57,190 bases of DNA, taken from positions 1 through 57,190 of the forward strand of contig JAJDTR010000009.1 of NCBI GenBank assembly GCA_022827055.1. The letters run 5' to 3'. A program made the translations under genes and the position numbers. The stretch's first letter is position 1, and each line of letters opens with the position of its first letter. Source of the DNA: Candidatus Poribacteria bacterium. Lineage in GTDB: Bacteria > Poribacteria > WGA-4E > JAJDTR01. Positions 9,150-17,137 of the stretch are shown here, piece by piece. Below the pieces are notes generated by a model, which was not told the DNA's origin, did no database searches, and saw nothing but the letters and a program-made list of their open reading frames with translations.

Positions 9150-10289
9150 TTGACGGATCAGATGTTCGATGCAATTGTTATCGGTGCCGGATGCATGGGC
9201 AGCGCGGCGGCATATTATCTCTCCAAAGCCGGTGCCAAGACTTTGGTGATTGAGCGGTTTTCACGGGGACATACGTTCGGAAGTTCTCACGGCAACACAC
9301 GGATTATCCGCCTTGTTTATGATAAACCGTTCTACACGGAGTTGATGAAGTCCAGCTATGCCTGTTGGCGAGATCTCGAACGCGAATCCGGACGAAAATT
9401 GCTGTTCACCACCGGAAGTGTAACTGTTGCACCGGTAGGACACGAATACGTAATCAACACACGCGCAAGCCTTGATGCAGCAGGTGTCGAATCAGAATTG
9501 CTGGACAAACAGGAAATGGCTTCGCGGCTGCCGCAATTCAGGATTGAACCTCATACGATGATTGCCCTCTGGCAGAAGGATGGAGGTTTTCTACACGCCT
9601 CTGAATGTATATCAGCGCATCTGGACATGGCGAAAAATCAGGGAGCGGAGATTAGAGAAAATACCGAGATCATGACGGTGGATTGGAAGGCGAGTTCCTC
9701 TGTGGTGGTCTGCAAGGATAATCGTTACGAAGGGAAGAAGGTTGTGACAGCAGTGGGACCCTGGACAAAACAGCTACTGCCGGATCTGGACCTGCCGCTC
9801 ACGGTAACGCGCCAACAGGTAGTTTATTTTACGCCAAAAGATAAGGCAGGCTTCCTACCGTCTCAATTTCCAGTATTTATAGATGTAACCAGACCAACAT
9901 CGTTTTATGGCGTGCCTGATTTCGAGGAAAAAGGGGTGAAAGTGGGTGTGGACGGACATGGAAAGGATTTCGAAACTACTCTTGATTCCTGCAGTCGCAC
10001 GCCTGACTCACCCTATGTTGATTTCGTACACGACTTCGTGGCGGAACGCATGCCCGACGCCGCTGGCGAGGTTAGTCATGCGGAGGTGTGCCTCTACACG
10101 GAGACACCGGACAAAGATTTCATAATCGATTTGCATCCGAATTGTGAGAATCTAGCAATTGCCGGTGGGTTCTCGGGTCATGGGTTCAAGTTCGGCAGCC
10201 TCGTAGGTAAAGTATTGTCCGAACTCGCGCTAACCGGTCGATCTCACTACGACATTAGTCAGTTTCGTCTAGACCGATTTAGTGAGTAG
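9150..10289 (+). CDS. monomeric sarcosine oxidase / N-methyl amino acid oxidase-like flavoprotein
   Basis: FAD enzyme of the MSOX/SolA family, oxidising N-methyl groups of small amino acids to formaldehyde and H2O2. Seen: GAGCMG dinucleotide motif (12-17), RGHTFGSSHGNTRIIR typical of MSOX, and C314 in EVCLYTETPD, the position that carries covalent FAD in MSOX (C315 there). Length of 379 residues is close to the family norm. The start is the TTG at 9150: GAGGAG lies 9 bases upstream, and the nearby ATG at 9142 runs straight into a stop. A later ATG at 9162 is possible. It is convergent with trpA, 14 bases between the stops. Confidence 0.85.
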   Translation: MTDQMFDAIVIGAGCMGSAAAYYLSKAGAKTLVIERFSRGHTFGSSHGNTRIIRLVYDKPFYTELMKSSYACWRDLERESGRKLLFTTGSVTVAPVGHEYVINTRASLDAAGVESELLDKQEMASRLPQFRIEPHTMIALWQKDGGFLHASECISAHLDMAKNQGAEIRENTEIMTVDWKASSSVVVCKDNRYEGKKVVTAVGPWTKQLLPDLDLPLTVTRQQVVYFTPKDKAGFLPSQFPVFIDVTRPTSFYGVPDFEEKGVKVGVDGHGKDFETTLDSCSRTPDSPYVDFVHDFVAERMPDAAGEVSHAEVCLYTETPDKDFIIDLHPNCENLAIAGGFSGHGFKFGSLVGKVLSELALTGRSHYDISQFRLDRFSE

Positions 10290-10303
10290 ACAACGGGCAT
10301 TCC

Positions 10304-11107
10304 TCATCTTTCCTTCACACCGCGCGCCAACTCGCCCGCAAACTCTCGAACGTTCGACAGGATTGCCGCCTCATCATCCAAGTGCCGCTCAATAACGTTG
10401 ATGATTGCACTCCCAACGATAACTCCGTCCGCAAGTTGTGCGACTTCTTGCGCCTGTTTCCGCGTAGAAACGCCAAACCCAACGCAAACGGGCTTGTAAG
10501 TGTGTTCGCGAAGCTGCGAAATCATCGGGGCAATCTCGTCTGACAGCGAATCTCGCGCGCCTGTTACACCGGTAACCGATACACAATAGGTGAATCCGGT
10601 GCTAACCGCCGCAATGGCGTTCAGTCGCTCCGGCGGGCTCGTAGGTGACACGAGGAAAACCGTTGCGAGGTTGTATTGTTCAGCGCTTGCTAACAACGTC
10701 CCCGCCTCTTCGGGCGGCAGGTCGGGAACAATCACGCCATCGACCCCCGCCTCGGTTGCAGACCGGCAGAATTCATCATCACCCATGCGAAAGATGGGGT
10801 TGTAGTAGCTCATGAGCGCAATCGGAATCTCTGTCTTACGCCGAACTTCTCGAACCAGATTAATAATCTGCCGTAATGAAATTTTGCCTGCCAACGCTCT
10901 TTCACTTGCGCGTTGAATAGTCGGTCCATCAGCAATTGGATCAGAGAACGGAACCCCAAACTCAATAAGATCGGCGCCGGATTTTTCGAGGGTTAATAGA
11001 AGTTTTTGACTGAGTTCCGGCGTCGGGTCTCCGGCGCAGATGTAGGGCATGAATGCCCGTTCCTTTCGATTCTGTAGTTCTCTAAATTTCGATTCGATTC
11101 GATTCAA
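10304..11107 (-). CDS. trpA: tryptophan synthase alpha chain
   Basis: Cleaves indole-3-glycerol phosphate to indole and glyceraldehyde 3-phosphate, passing indole to TrpB. The catalytic pair falls at the classical numbers, E49 (LIEFGVPFSDP) and D60 (ADGPTIQ); the phosphate-binding GFGVS and VGSAI segments are present. Length 267 is normal. The start is a TTG at 11107: it gives the usual N-terminus MNRIESKF, and the next Met is inside the first strand. AAGGG lies 6 bases upstream. Neither trpB nor other trp genes are adjacent, so the pathway is scattered in this genome. Confidence 0.95.
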   Translation of the reverse strand: MNRIESKFRELQNRKERAFMPYICAGDPTPELSQKLLLTLEKSGADLIEFGVPFSDPIADGPTIQRASERALAGKISLRQIINLVREVRRKTEIPIALMSYYNPIFRMGDDEFCRSATEAGVDGVIVPDLPPEEAGTLLASAEQYNLATVFLVSPTSPPERLNAIAAVSTGFTYCVSVTGVTGARDSLSDEIAPMISQLREHTYKPVCVGFGVSTRKQAQEVAQLADGVIVGSAIINVIERHLDDEAAILSNVREFAGELARGVKER

Positions 11108-11431
11108 GATAAACCCTTATTATTATGAATGCGCGAAACCCTGTGAAGTTTGAACAAGTTGACCTAATGAATGCCAATAATCGCCCTCATGTATCAATAC
11201 GCGATTAAGTTGACATAGGCACGACATCCGAATGACTGAGGAGACGGTGCTGTTTTGGTGGAAAACATGTCTATTTCGTAATCGTTTAGTTCAGTCCAGA
11301 ACTTACGCGCCAACAGGAAATCACGACCTGGAGGTCGCTCCTACATTAGGCTCATGGTGTGGGAACGGGGGTTAAACTGCACCGCGCCGAACCAAAATTC
11401 CCAAAACAGATTGATAGACTAAACAGTTACT
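11108..11431. other. intergenic region with palindromes
   Basis: No gene seen. It holds a partial GTTTAGTTCAG motif near 11284, a 14-bp palindrome CGACCTGGAGGTCG at 11324-11337 followed by CTCCTACA (a relative of the GTAGGAGCGA family), and a GTAACTGTTTAGTC motif at 11418-11430 (minus strand) just beyond the stop of the next gene. Confidence 0.6.
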
Positions 11432-13003
11432 CTATTTCAAAATGAGCATTTTGCGCGTGGCTTGAAACGACGCAGCACGAAGCGTGTAGAAATAGAGTCC
11501 GCTGGAGGCTCTTTCACCGAATTGGTCTTTGCCATCCCAGTAGGCGGCAGTTTCGCGAGAAAGATAACTCCCGGCTTCATGCCTCCCCAGATCCAGTTCT
11601 CGAACCAATTGCCCCTGCACGTTGTGAATACGGAGCATAACGGGAGCATCCGCCGCCAACTGATACGGAATCCACGTCTCAGGATTGAAGGGGTTGGGAA
11701 AGTTTTGGAAAAGTGCGGTCTGCTTGACCTGACCGAACGTAGTCAGCGACAGCCCAAACGGCTCAACGGCAAAGGGTGGCGTATCAAAAGCTTCGATAGT
11801 GTTATACACATAAGCCGCGTGACCGTCGCCGTTGGGCCACCCATCATGCACCAAGAACGGTTTGCTGTGGGATGAGACAGCTACGGTGTTTTCGCTTAAA
11901 GAAACCGCATATCCGAAGTTCAAATCTCTGGCACCGTGCTCCGGCGTGACCCTCGCTGTCTGCCTCCAAACTCCCTCTTCGCGGACAAACGAATAAGCGG
12001 CACCCGATCCCCTTTCGGGACGGTCATAGCCAGGTGAGCCAACGACAACGATGTTCCCGGTGGTGGCAACACCAGCTCCGAAGTTGTGCCCTTTCCCACT
12101 ATCTTCAGGTCTCAACTTTGCTTGGAGCGTCCAACTGTTGCCATCCGGGACGAAGACGTAAGCAGCGCCGACATCCTTTGCGTTTTCACTATCATAGAAC
12201 GGCGCACCCACTACGATGGTTTTTCCGATGAATCCGACGGAAGTTCCAAACCGATCTGCCTTGCCACCATCTTCTACCGTGAGTTTGGCTTGTTGAACCC
12301 ACCGGTTCCCGTTTCTTACAAAAACGTAAGCGGTACCGGTGAATCTTTTCCCGCCATGCGTATGGCCGTTTGCTCCGATGATTGCAGTGTTTCCATGGAC
12401 GAAGACAGCTTCACCGAAAGCGTCTGATCCACCCAGATCCGTGGGTATTAGCTTTGCCTGCTTTTTCCATGTAACCCCGTCTCGGAAGAAGACATAAGCG
12501 GATCCAGCGTCCCTGCCGGCATCGTCATCCCTTGGTACCCCGATAATGACGGTGTTTCTATCGACTGATACGGACTCGCCAAAATTGTCCGCGGCTTCCG
12601 GATTGTCCCCTAAAAGCTTGGCGCGCTGTTGCCACGTTCTACCACTTCGGACAAAGACAAAAGCTGTACCGGATTTTTCCGCGCCCGCATTGGCGTTTGG
12701 CGCTCCAACCACTGCGATGTCTCCGCTTATGGCAACCGACCAACCGACGTTGCCGTCAAATTGGGGAATCAATGTTTCCTGTTCTTCCCAGTTTTTTCCG
12801 TCGCGTATGAACACCTTGGCGTAGTTTTGTCCGGGAGATCCTACAATTACCGAGTCTCCACTGATATCCGACGCCATCTGCTGTCCGGTCACTTCCTCGT
12901 CGGCAACTAGCTTTATTTCCTTCTGTGCATGTGCTAGCTGATGCAGGGCTGCCAATTGTATGCCGAGAAATAAACATGCAAGAACTGTCGAGATCTTTTT
13001 CAT
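11432..13003 (-). CDS. exported FG-GAP repeat beta-propeller with C-terminal sorting domain
   Basis: Signal peptide (MKKISTVLACLFLGIQLAALHQLAHAQ), then about seven FG-GAP-type repeats of ~50-60 residues (pattern DxFGxxVxVxGNTxIxGxPxDD...GSAYVFxRxGxxWxxQAKL), predicted to form one seven-blade propeller. These are followed by the LTTFGQVKQ motif and a C-terminal domain starting LLQNFPNPFNPETWIPYQL and ending RKMLILK, typical of FlgD-like/T9SS-type sorting domains. It should be secreted and surface-attached. ATG at 13003 has GGAGG 8 bases upstream. It is separated from the five-gene array of relatives at 20-28.7 kb by the two WD40 genes. Confidence 0.85.
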   Translation of the reverse strand: MKKISTVLACLFLGIQLAALHQLAHAQKEIKLVADEEVTGQQMASDISGDSVIVGSPGQNYAKVFIRDGKNWEEQETLIPQFDGNVGWSVAISGDIAVVGAPNANAGAEKSGTAFVFVRSGRTWQQRAKLLGDNPEAADNFGESVSVDRNTVIIGVPRDDDAGRDAGSAYVFFRDGVTWKKQAKLIPTDLGGSDAFGEAVFVHGNTAIIGANGHTHGGKRFTGTAYVFVRNGNRWVQQAKLTVEDGGKADRFGTSVGFIGKTIVVGAPFYDSENAKDVGAAYVFVPDGNSWTLQAKLRPEDSGKGHNFGAGVATTGNIVVVGSPGYDRPERGSGAAYSFVREEGVWRQTARVTPEHGARDLNFGYAVSLSENTVAVSSHSKPFLVHDGWPNGDGHAAYVYNTIEAFDTPPFAVEPFGLSLTTFGQVKQTALFQNFPNPFNPETWIPYQLAADAPVMLRIHNVQGQLVRELDLGRHEAGSYLSRETAAYWDGKDQFGERASSGLYFYTLRAASFQATRKMLILK

Positions 13004-13385
13004 GAATATACCTCCTAGACGTTGAATCGCCGACGATTATGCGAGTGTCTCAACTTGGTGCAATCTCCCGTCCAGAGATCGAGATTCCCAGCAATCACCT
13101 CAGTGATTGGTAATCGTACGCCAAAAAAATAGGGATGTACCATACTATTTTGCGCTATCTGACAAATACTTCATCGTGGTCATTTTCCGTACAGGGTGAA
13201 TTTAACCAGATGTATGGTATGGTTACTACCTTATGTGTAATTGATAAGTCACTACCGGATTTGCAATTGGGGGGAAGATTCATGCCCTTCCGATTTAATC
13301 CCATACATATCTGAATCAATCATTATTTGAAGCCGCAAACGAATTTTTGGGAAGAAAATGCTTCAATTTTAGTCTTGGAATCATG
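13004..13385. other. intergenic region, no gene seen
   Basis: AT-rich gap between the protease and the FG-GAP gene, presumably carrying the FG-GAP promoter. The only structure noted is a weak 8-bp inverted pair, TACCATAC at 13138-13145 and GTATGGTA at 13212-13219. No ORF with recognisable content. Confidence 0.5.
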
Positions 13386-13799
13386 TCAGAGCTGGTCTTC
13401 AATCCATTCGTCATCGTGGTCTGGATTATAGATTAACCCTTTCCTAATATCAAGGCAGAGGTCTAACAACTCCAAGATCATGTGTCCGACAAGGACAGGG
13501 GCGTTCGCCGGCAAATCGGTGACCTCCATTGTTCCCTGTCGGTTCAATATTTTGAATCGTACCTCCGAATATATGACTCGATCCACAATACCGTTCGTGG
13601 TCATCGCTCTGGCAGTGCCAACCGGACTTAATCCGAGACGTGTAACGAGCGGTTGGGGTAATGATAAGCGCGTTGCCCCGGTGTCAACGAGCGCATCTTC
13701 AATAGTCACACGGCGAATCGTTTCAGGCGTGATTACCCCTGCTTCTGCCAGTATCAAGTCTGTTCGATTAGTGATTTCGATTCTTGTCGTGTGTTTCAT
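13386..13799 (-). CDS. retropepsin-like (clan AA) aspartic protease
   Basis: Small single-domain protein of 137 residues with the active-site motif DTGAT (in EDALVDTGATRLSLP), followed by a flap-like stretch and a hydrophobic ILLG-like segment (PVLVGHMILELLDL). This is the pattern of bacterial retropepsin-like proteases that act as dimers. No signal peptide, so cytoplasmic. The ATG at 13799 has no clear Shine-Dalgarno sequence; translation may be coupled to the small frame just upstream (ending at 13816). Target unknown. Confidence 0.75.
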   Translation of the reverse strand: MKHTTRIEITNRTDLILAEAGVITPETIRRVTIEDALVDTGATRLSLPQPLVTRLGLSPVGTARAMTTNGIVDRVIYSEVRFKILNRQGTMEVTDLPANAPVLVGHMILELLDLCLDIRKGLIYNPDHDDEWIEDQL

Positions 13800-13815
13800 T
13801 TGTCAACGGCAACGT

Positions 13816-13966
13816 TCATTCGACAGGATTAGTAAGAATCCAGCCAGTTCCTCGTTTTGGATTGTAATTCCCGGACCAATGCACTCGATTGTCTTCCGTT
13901 CCAGTGCGGAAGAATCCTGGTGACTGCTTCAGTATTTTCCCCGGCTGTCCTATTATAGTTGAAACC
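13816..13966 (-). CDS. possible small hypothetical protein upstream of the aspartic protease
   Basis: An open frame of 50 residues begins at an ATG at 13966, with GAGG about 8 bases upstream, and ends 16 bases before the protease start. A longer version starts at 13998. I do not recognise the product (MVSTIIGQPGKILKQSPG, then GNYNPKRGTGWILTNPVE). Its spacing and codon content are compatible with a two-gene operon, but it could be chance. Confidence 0.35.
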
Positions 13967-14004
13967 ATTCCGGAAACCTCACAATGAGGAATCGCCATAC
14001 AGGT

Positions 14005-16767
14005 CTATTTGGATATCAACATCTTGCGCGTTGCGGCAAATTCGTCTGTCTTAAGGGTGTAGAAGTAGGTACCGGAAACGACTTGCTCACCCACGCTATT
14101 GCGTCCATCCCAATATGCGGCTGTGGAGCGTGACATGTAGAATCCAGCCGGCTTGACTCCCAGGTCAAGTGTCCTCACAAGACGGCCGGACACGTCATAA
14201 ATTTGTATGGCGGCAGTACTGGACTGACTAAGCTGAAAAGGCATCCATGTCTCAGGATTGAACGGATTGGGAAAATTCTGCGCCAGTTGCGTTTGCTCCG
14301 GACGCACGTCACCAACAATAAGCGAAATCCGCTTATAAGCTTGTCTGATGTCTGAGACATCGACCGTGTGGTGATGTGGTCCCGAGACAATATTTCCGTC
14401 GTCATCGACCACTGTGACCTCAAGCCTATCGCTCGTTTGTACGACGCTGTTCCGATTGAGATCTGCCCATACTACCGCGGCGTGCGCATTGCCAGCAGGG
14501 ACTCGCTCAGTTGCAATCGTTCCGGTACGGAGATTCTTGGCGACTACCGTGTAATCGGTCCGCGGCAGCGCATTTTGCAGGTCACTCGTCACCACGAATG
14601 CCCAAGCTTCCGAGAACGCTTCAACCCCGGGAGCTGATGCTGGTTCATCTTCCCATGCCTTGCCGGAGAATCCAACCGAGCCGCCCTCGGGCGTGTTGAC
14701 AATATAGGCATGACCCCCTTCAATCGGGAATCCCGGACCGCGCTGATCGGAGGTGAAGGCGACATAATCTTGGGTGGCGGTGTCAAGTCGTATGACAGCG
14801 GTCGCATTAGTCATTTCAGCGAATCTGCTGGCGGAAATCGGATCCTCCGGTACGAGTGGCAGGGAAATCATGTTCAATCCTTGATACAGCTTCGTAACAA
14901 AGATTGCCGGGACCGGCGGCGTGTCCCATAGCAAGAGCGCTCCATCAACCCCGCCGGTAGCAATCATGTCACCTTCGCCGTTGAAAGCGATGCTGTTGAT
15001 GAACGACTTGTGACCATGTAGGGTTTTGACGCGTGCAAGTGTATCGGTATCCCAAACGCGCACAATACTATCCCAGCCTCCGGTAGCAATCATCTTTCCA
15101 TCGGGACTGAAGGTGATGCTTCGGATGCCGCTCTGGAACGAATCAGCGGAGTTCACGAGTTCCCCGGTTGTAGCGTCCCACAAGCGGATGATGGCGTCCC
15201 AACCGCCACTGGCGACCGTGTTCCCGTCCGGACTAAAAGCGACGGTAATCACATTGCCCCAATGCCCTTCAAGCATGTGTAATTCCTCGCCAGATTCGAC
15301 ATCCCAAATACGAACCGTACTGTCTCGACTTGCGCTGGCAAGCTTTCTACCGTCGGGGCTGAATGCCAGCCCTTCGACACCGGTCGTATGTCCAACAAGC
15401 GTCTTCAGTCGTGCCCCGGTCGCCACATCCCACAATCGAATGTCATCGTCTTCACTACCACTCGCAAGTGTAGTCCCATCGGCGCTGAAGGCGAGGCTAA
15501 TGAGATACGCTCTGTGTCCGACGAGTGTTTTCAAGTGCGCTCCCGTGTCAACGTCCCATAAACGGACAGTGTGGTCCTCGCTCCCACTAGCCAGTGTGCG
15601 TCCATCCGGACTGAAGACAACAATACCTACATCATCCGTATGCCCAAACAGGATATGATCGAGTTTTCCCGTGTCAGAATTCCAGAGCCTGATGGTTGAA
15701 TCCCAGCTTCGACCAACAAGAGCGCGCCCGTCGGGTCTGAAACTTACGCTCAAGACGACATCCGCATGCCCGGTGATGGTGTCGAGGTGGGCGCCTGTCT
15801 CGGCATCCCAAAATCGAATAGTTGCATCCCATGCGCCAGTGGCGATTGTACCGTCAACGGGATTGAAATCGACTCTGAGTACATCAGCTGTGTGCTCGGC
15901 AATGGTCGTTTTCAGTACTCCCGTATTGGCATCCCACAAGCGGATAGTGTCGTCTTCGCTCACACTCGCTAACGTGTGTCCGTCAGGTTGTGAAAAGGCG
16001 AGGTCGTAGATAACAGAGGTGTGACCGGGGCGAATCATGGTCTGCGATGCCGTCGCAATGTCCCAGAAGTGAATCTCGCCGTTATAATCGCCGCTGACAA
16101 GTGTTTCCCCATCCGGGCTGAAAGCAACTGCTTGCACGAGCGACCTGTGCCCCGTTATGACATGAAGTTCTTCTCCCGTGGCGACATCCCACAAGCGCGC
16201 GGTTTGATCCCAACTCCCGGTGGCGAGCATAGAACCGTCCGGACTAAATGCGACAGTATTGACGCGATCTCTATGTCCATAGATAGTTCGAATCTCATCA
16301 CCCGTTTCTATATCCCAAAGGCGGACGGTGCGGTCGTAACTCGCACTGACGATCATGGTCTCATCCGGATTGATGTCTATGCTGCGGATACCACTCCAGT
16401 GCCCCTCAATGGTTTGGAGTGGCTCACCCGTCTCGGGATCCCATAGGCGTATGGTCGTATCCCAACTCCCGCTGGCAAGTACACTGCCGCTGCTAGAATA
16501 CGCCAAAGCAGTAACCTCTTCCGTATGAGCGGAAAGCAGCGCGACTTCCTTGAACGTCGTTGTGTCATAGATCCATATCCCGATGGAGCTAGCTGCGGCA
16601 AGACGCGTACCATCGGGAGAATACTTTAATTCCGAAATCCAACCCTTACCGACACGCTCTTTGGCGTCCTCCGGCAAACTCCACTGTGAAAAGTCTTCCG
16701 CCTCTTGGGCTAACGTGGGTAGCGAAAACAGGGTTAAAAGAATAAACGCTATCAAAGTTATTTTCAT
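14005..16767 (-). CDS. exported WD40-repeat protein (14 repeats) with C-terminal sorting domain
   Basis: Signal peptide MKITLIAFILLTLFSLPTLAQ, then 14 WD40 repeats (pattern GHTxxVxxVAFSPDGxxLASGSxDxTIRLWDxxTG), enough for two seven-blade propellers, up to about residue 635. A middle region (GLNMISLPLVPEDPISASRFAEM to about residue 830) is not a propeller and resembles a linker domain of exported proteins. The end has NFPNPFNPETWMPFQL, IYDVSGRLVRTLDLG and RKMLISK, a FlgD-like/T9SS-type sorting domain. It is a close relative of the gene at 17138 in the repeats but not in the middle region. GGAG lies 14 bases before the ATG, rather far. Likely surface scaffold; ligand unknown. Confidence 0.88.
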   Translation of the reverse strand: MKITLIAFILLTLFSLPTLAQEAEDFSQWSLPEDAKERVGKGWISELKYSPDGTRLAAASSIGIWIYDTTTFKEVALLSAHTEEVTALAYSSSGSVLASGSWDTTIRLWDPETGEPLQTIEGHWSGIRSIDINPDETMIVSASYDRTVRLWDIETGDEIRTIYGHRDRVNTVAFSPDGSMLATGSWDQTARLWDVATGEELHVITGHRSLVQAVAFSPDGETLVSGDYNGEIHFWDIATASQTMIRPGHTSVIYDLAFSQPDGHTLASVSEDDTIRLWDANTGVLKTTIAEHTADVLRVDFNPVDGTIATGAWDATIRFWDAETGAHLDTITGHADVVLSVSFRPDGRALVGRSWDSTIRLWNSDTGKLDHILFGHTDDVGIVVFSPDGRTLASGSEDHTVRLWDVDTGAHLKTLVGHRAYLISLAFSADGTTLASGSEDDDIRLWDVATGARLKTLVGHTTGVEGLAFSPDGRKLASASRDSTVRIWDVESGEELHMLEGHWGNVITVAFSPDGNTVASGGWDAIIRLWDATTGELVNSADSFQSGIRSITFSPDGKMIATGGWDSIVRVWDTDTLARVKTLHGHKSFINSIAFNGEGDMIATGGVDGALLLWDTPPVPAIFVTKLYQGLNMISLPLVPEDPISASRFAEMTNATAVIRLDTATQDYVAFTSDQRGPGFPIEGGHAYIVNTPEGGSVGFSGKAWEDEPASAPGVEAFSEAWAFVVTSDLQNALPRTDYTVVAKNLRTGTIATERVPAGNAHAAVVWADLNRNSVVQTSDRLEVTVVDDDGNIVSGPHHHTVDVSDIRQAYKRISLIVGDVRPEQTQLAQNFPNPFNPETWMPFQLSQSSTAAIQIYDVSGRLVRTLDLGVKPAGFYMSRSTAAYWDGRNSVGEQVVSGTYFYTLKTDEFAATRKMLISK

Positions 16768-17137
16768 AATTAATTAGAGATCTCCATGATTTGCAATGTT
16801 GGTTGTAGACGTTAACGTATTAAGATCCCATGCTTCAGTTTATTGTCTTCTGTCGGAGTAGAAACCAAGTTTGAAATCTGTTACGCCTCCTGTCTCAATA
16901 ACCGTGCTAACCCCTCAAGTGCGTAACCGGCAGGAAAAAAGCGATGAGGGAGTATATCGCGTATGCTTTGCGGCCAGATAGGAAGAGCGCGCACCAGAGG
17001 GGCATCCTGACGATGATATGAGGATACGTCAATCGTTTCGGTGCATTGTGGGAAATTACGTGGTGCGCATGGAACGGAATGTTTTTTGCCCAACCTGCCG
17101 TCCATTTATCCGCCCATATCCAATCCGGTAGCCGTGC
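16768..17137. other. intergenic region, no gene supported
   Basis: A 74-codon frame on the minus strand (16881-17105) has no recognisable content and no good ribosome-binding site. The promoter of the 14005-16767 WD40 gene should lie here. Nothing else stands out. Confidence 0.45.

Noticed and set aside
16881..17105. 74-codon frame between the two WD40 genes
   Set aside because: No family resemblance, no ribosome-binding site; more likely chance.
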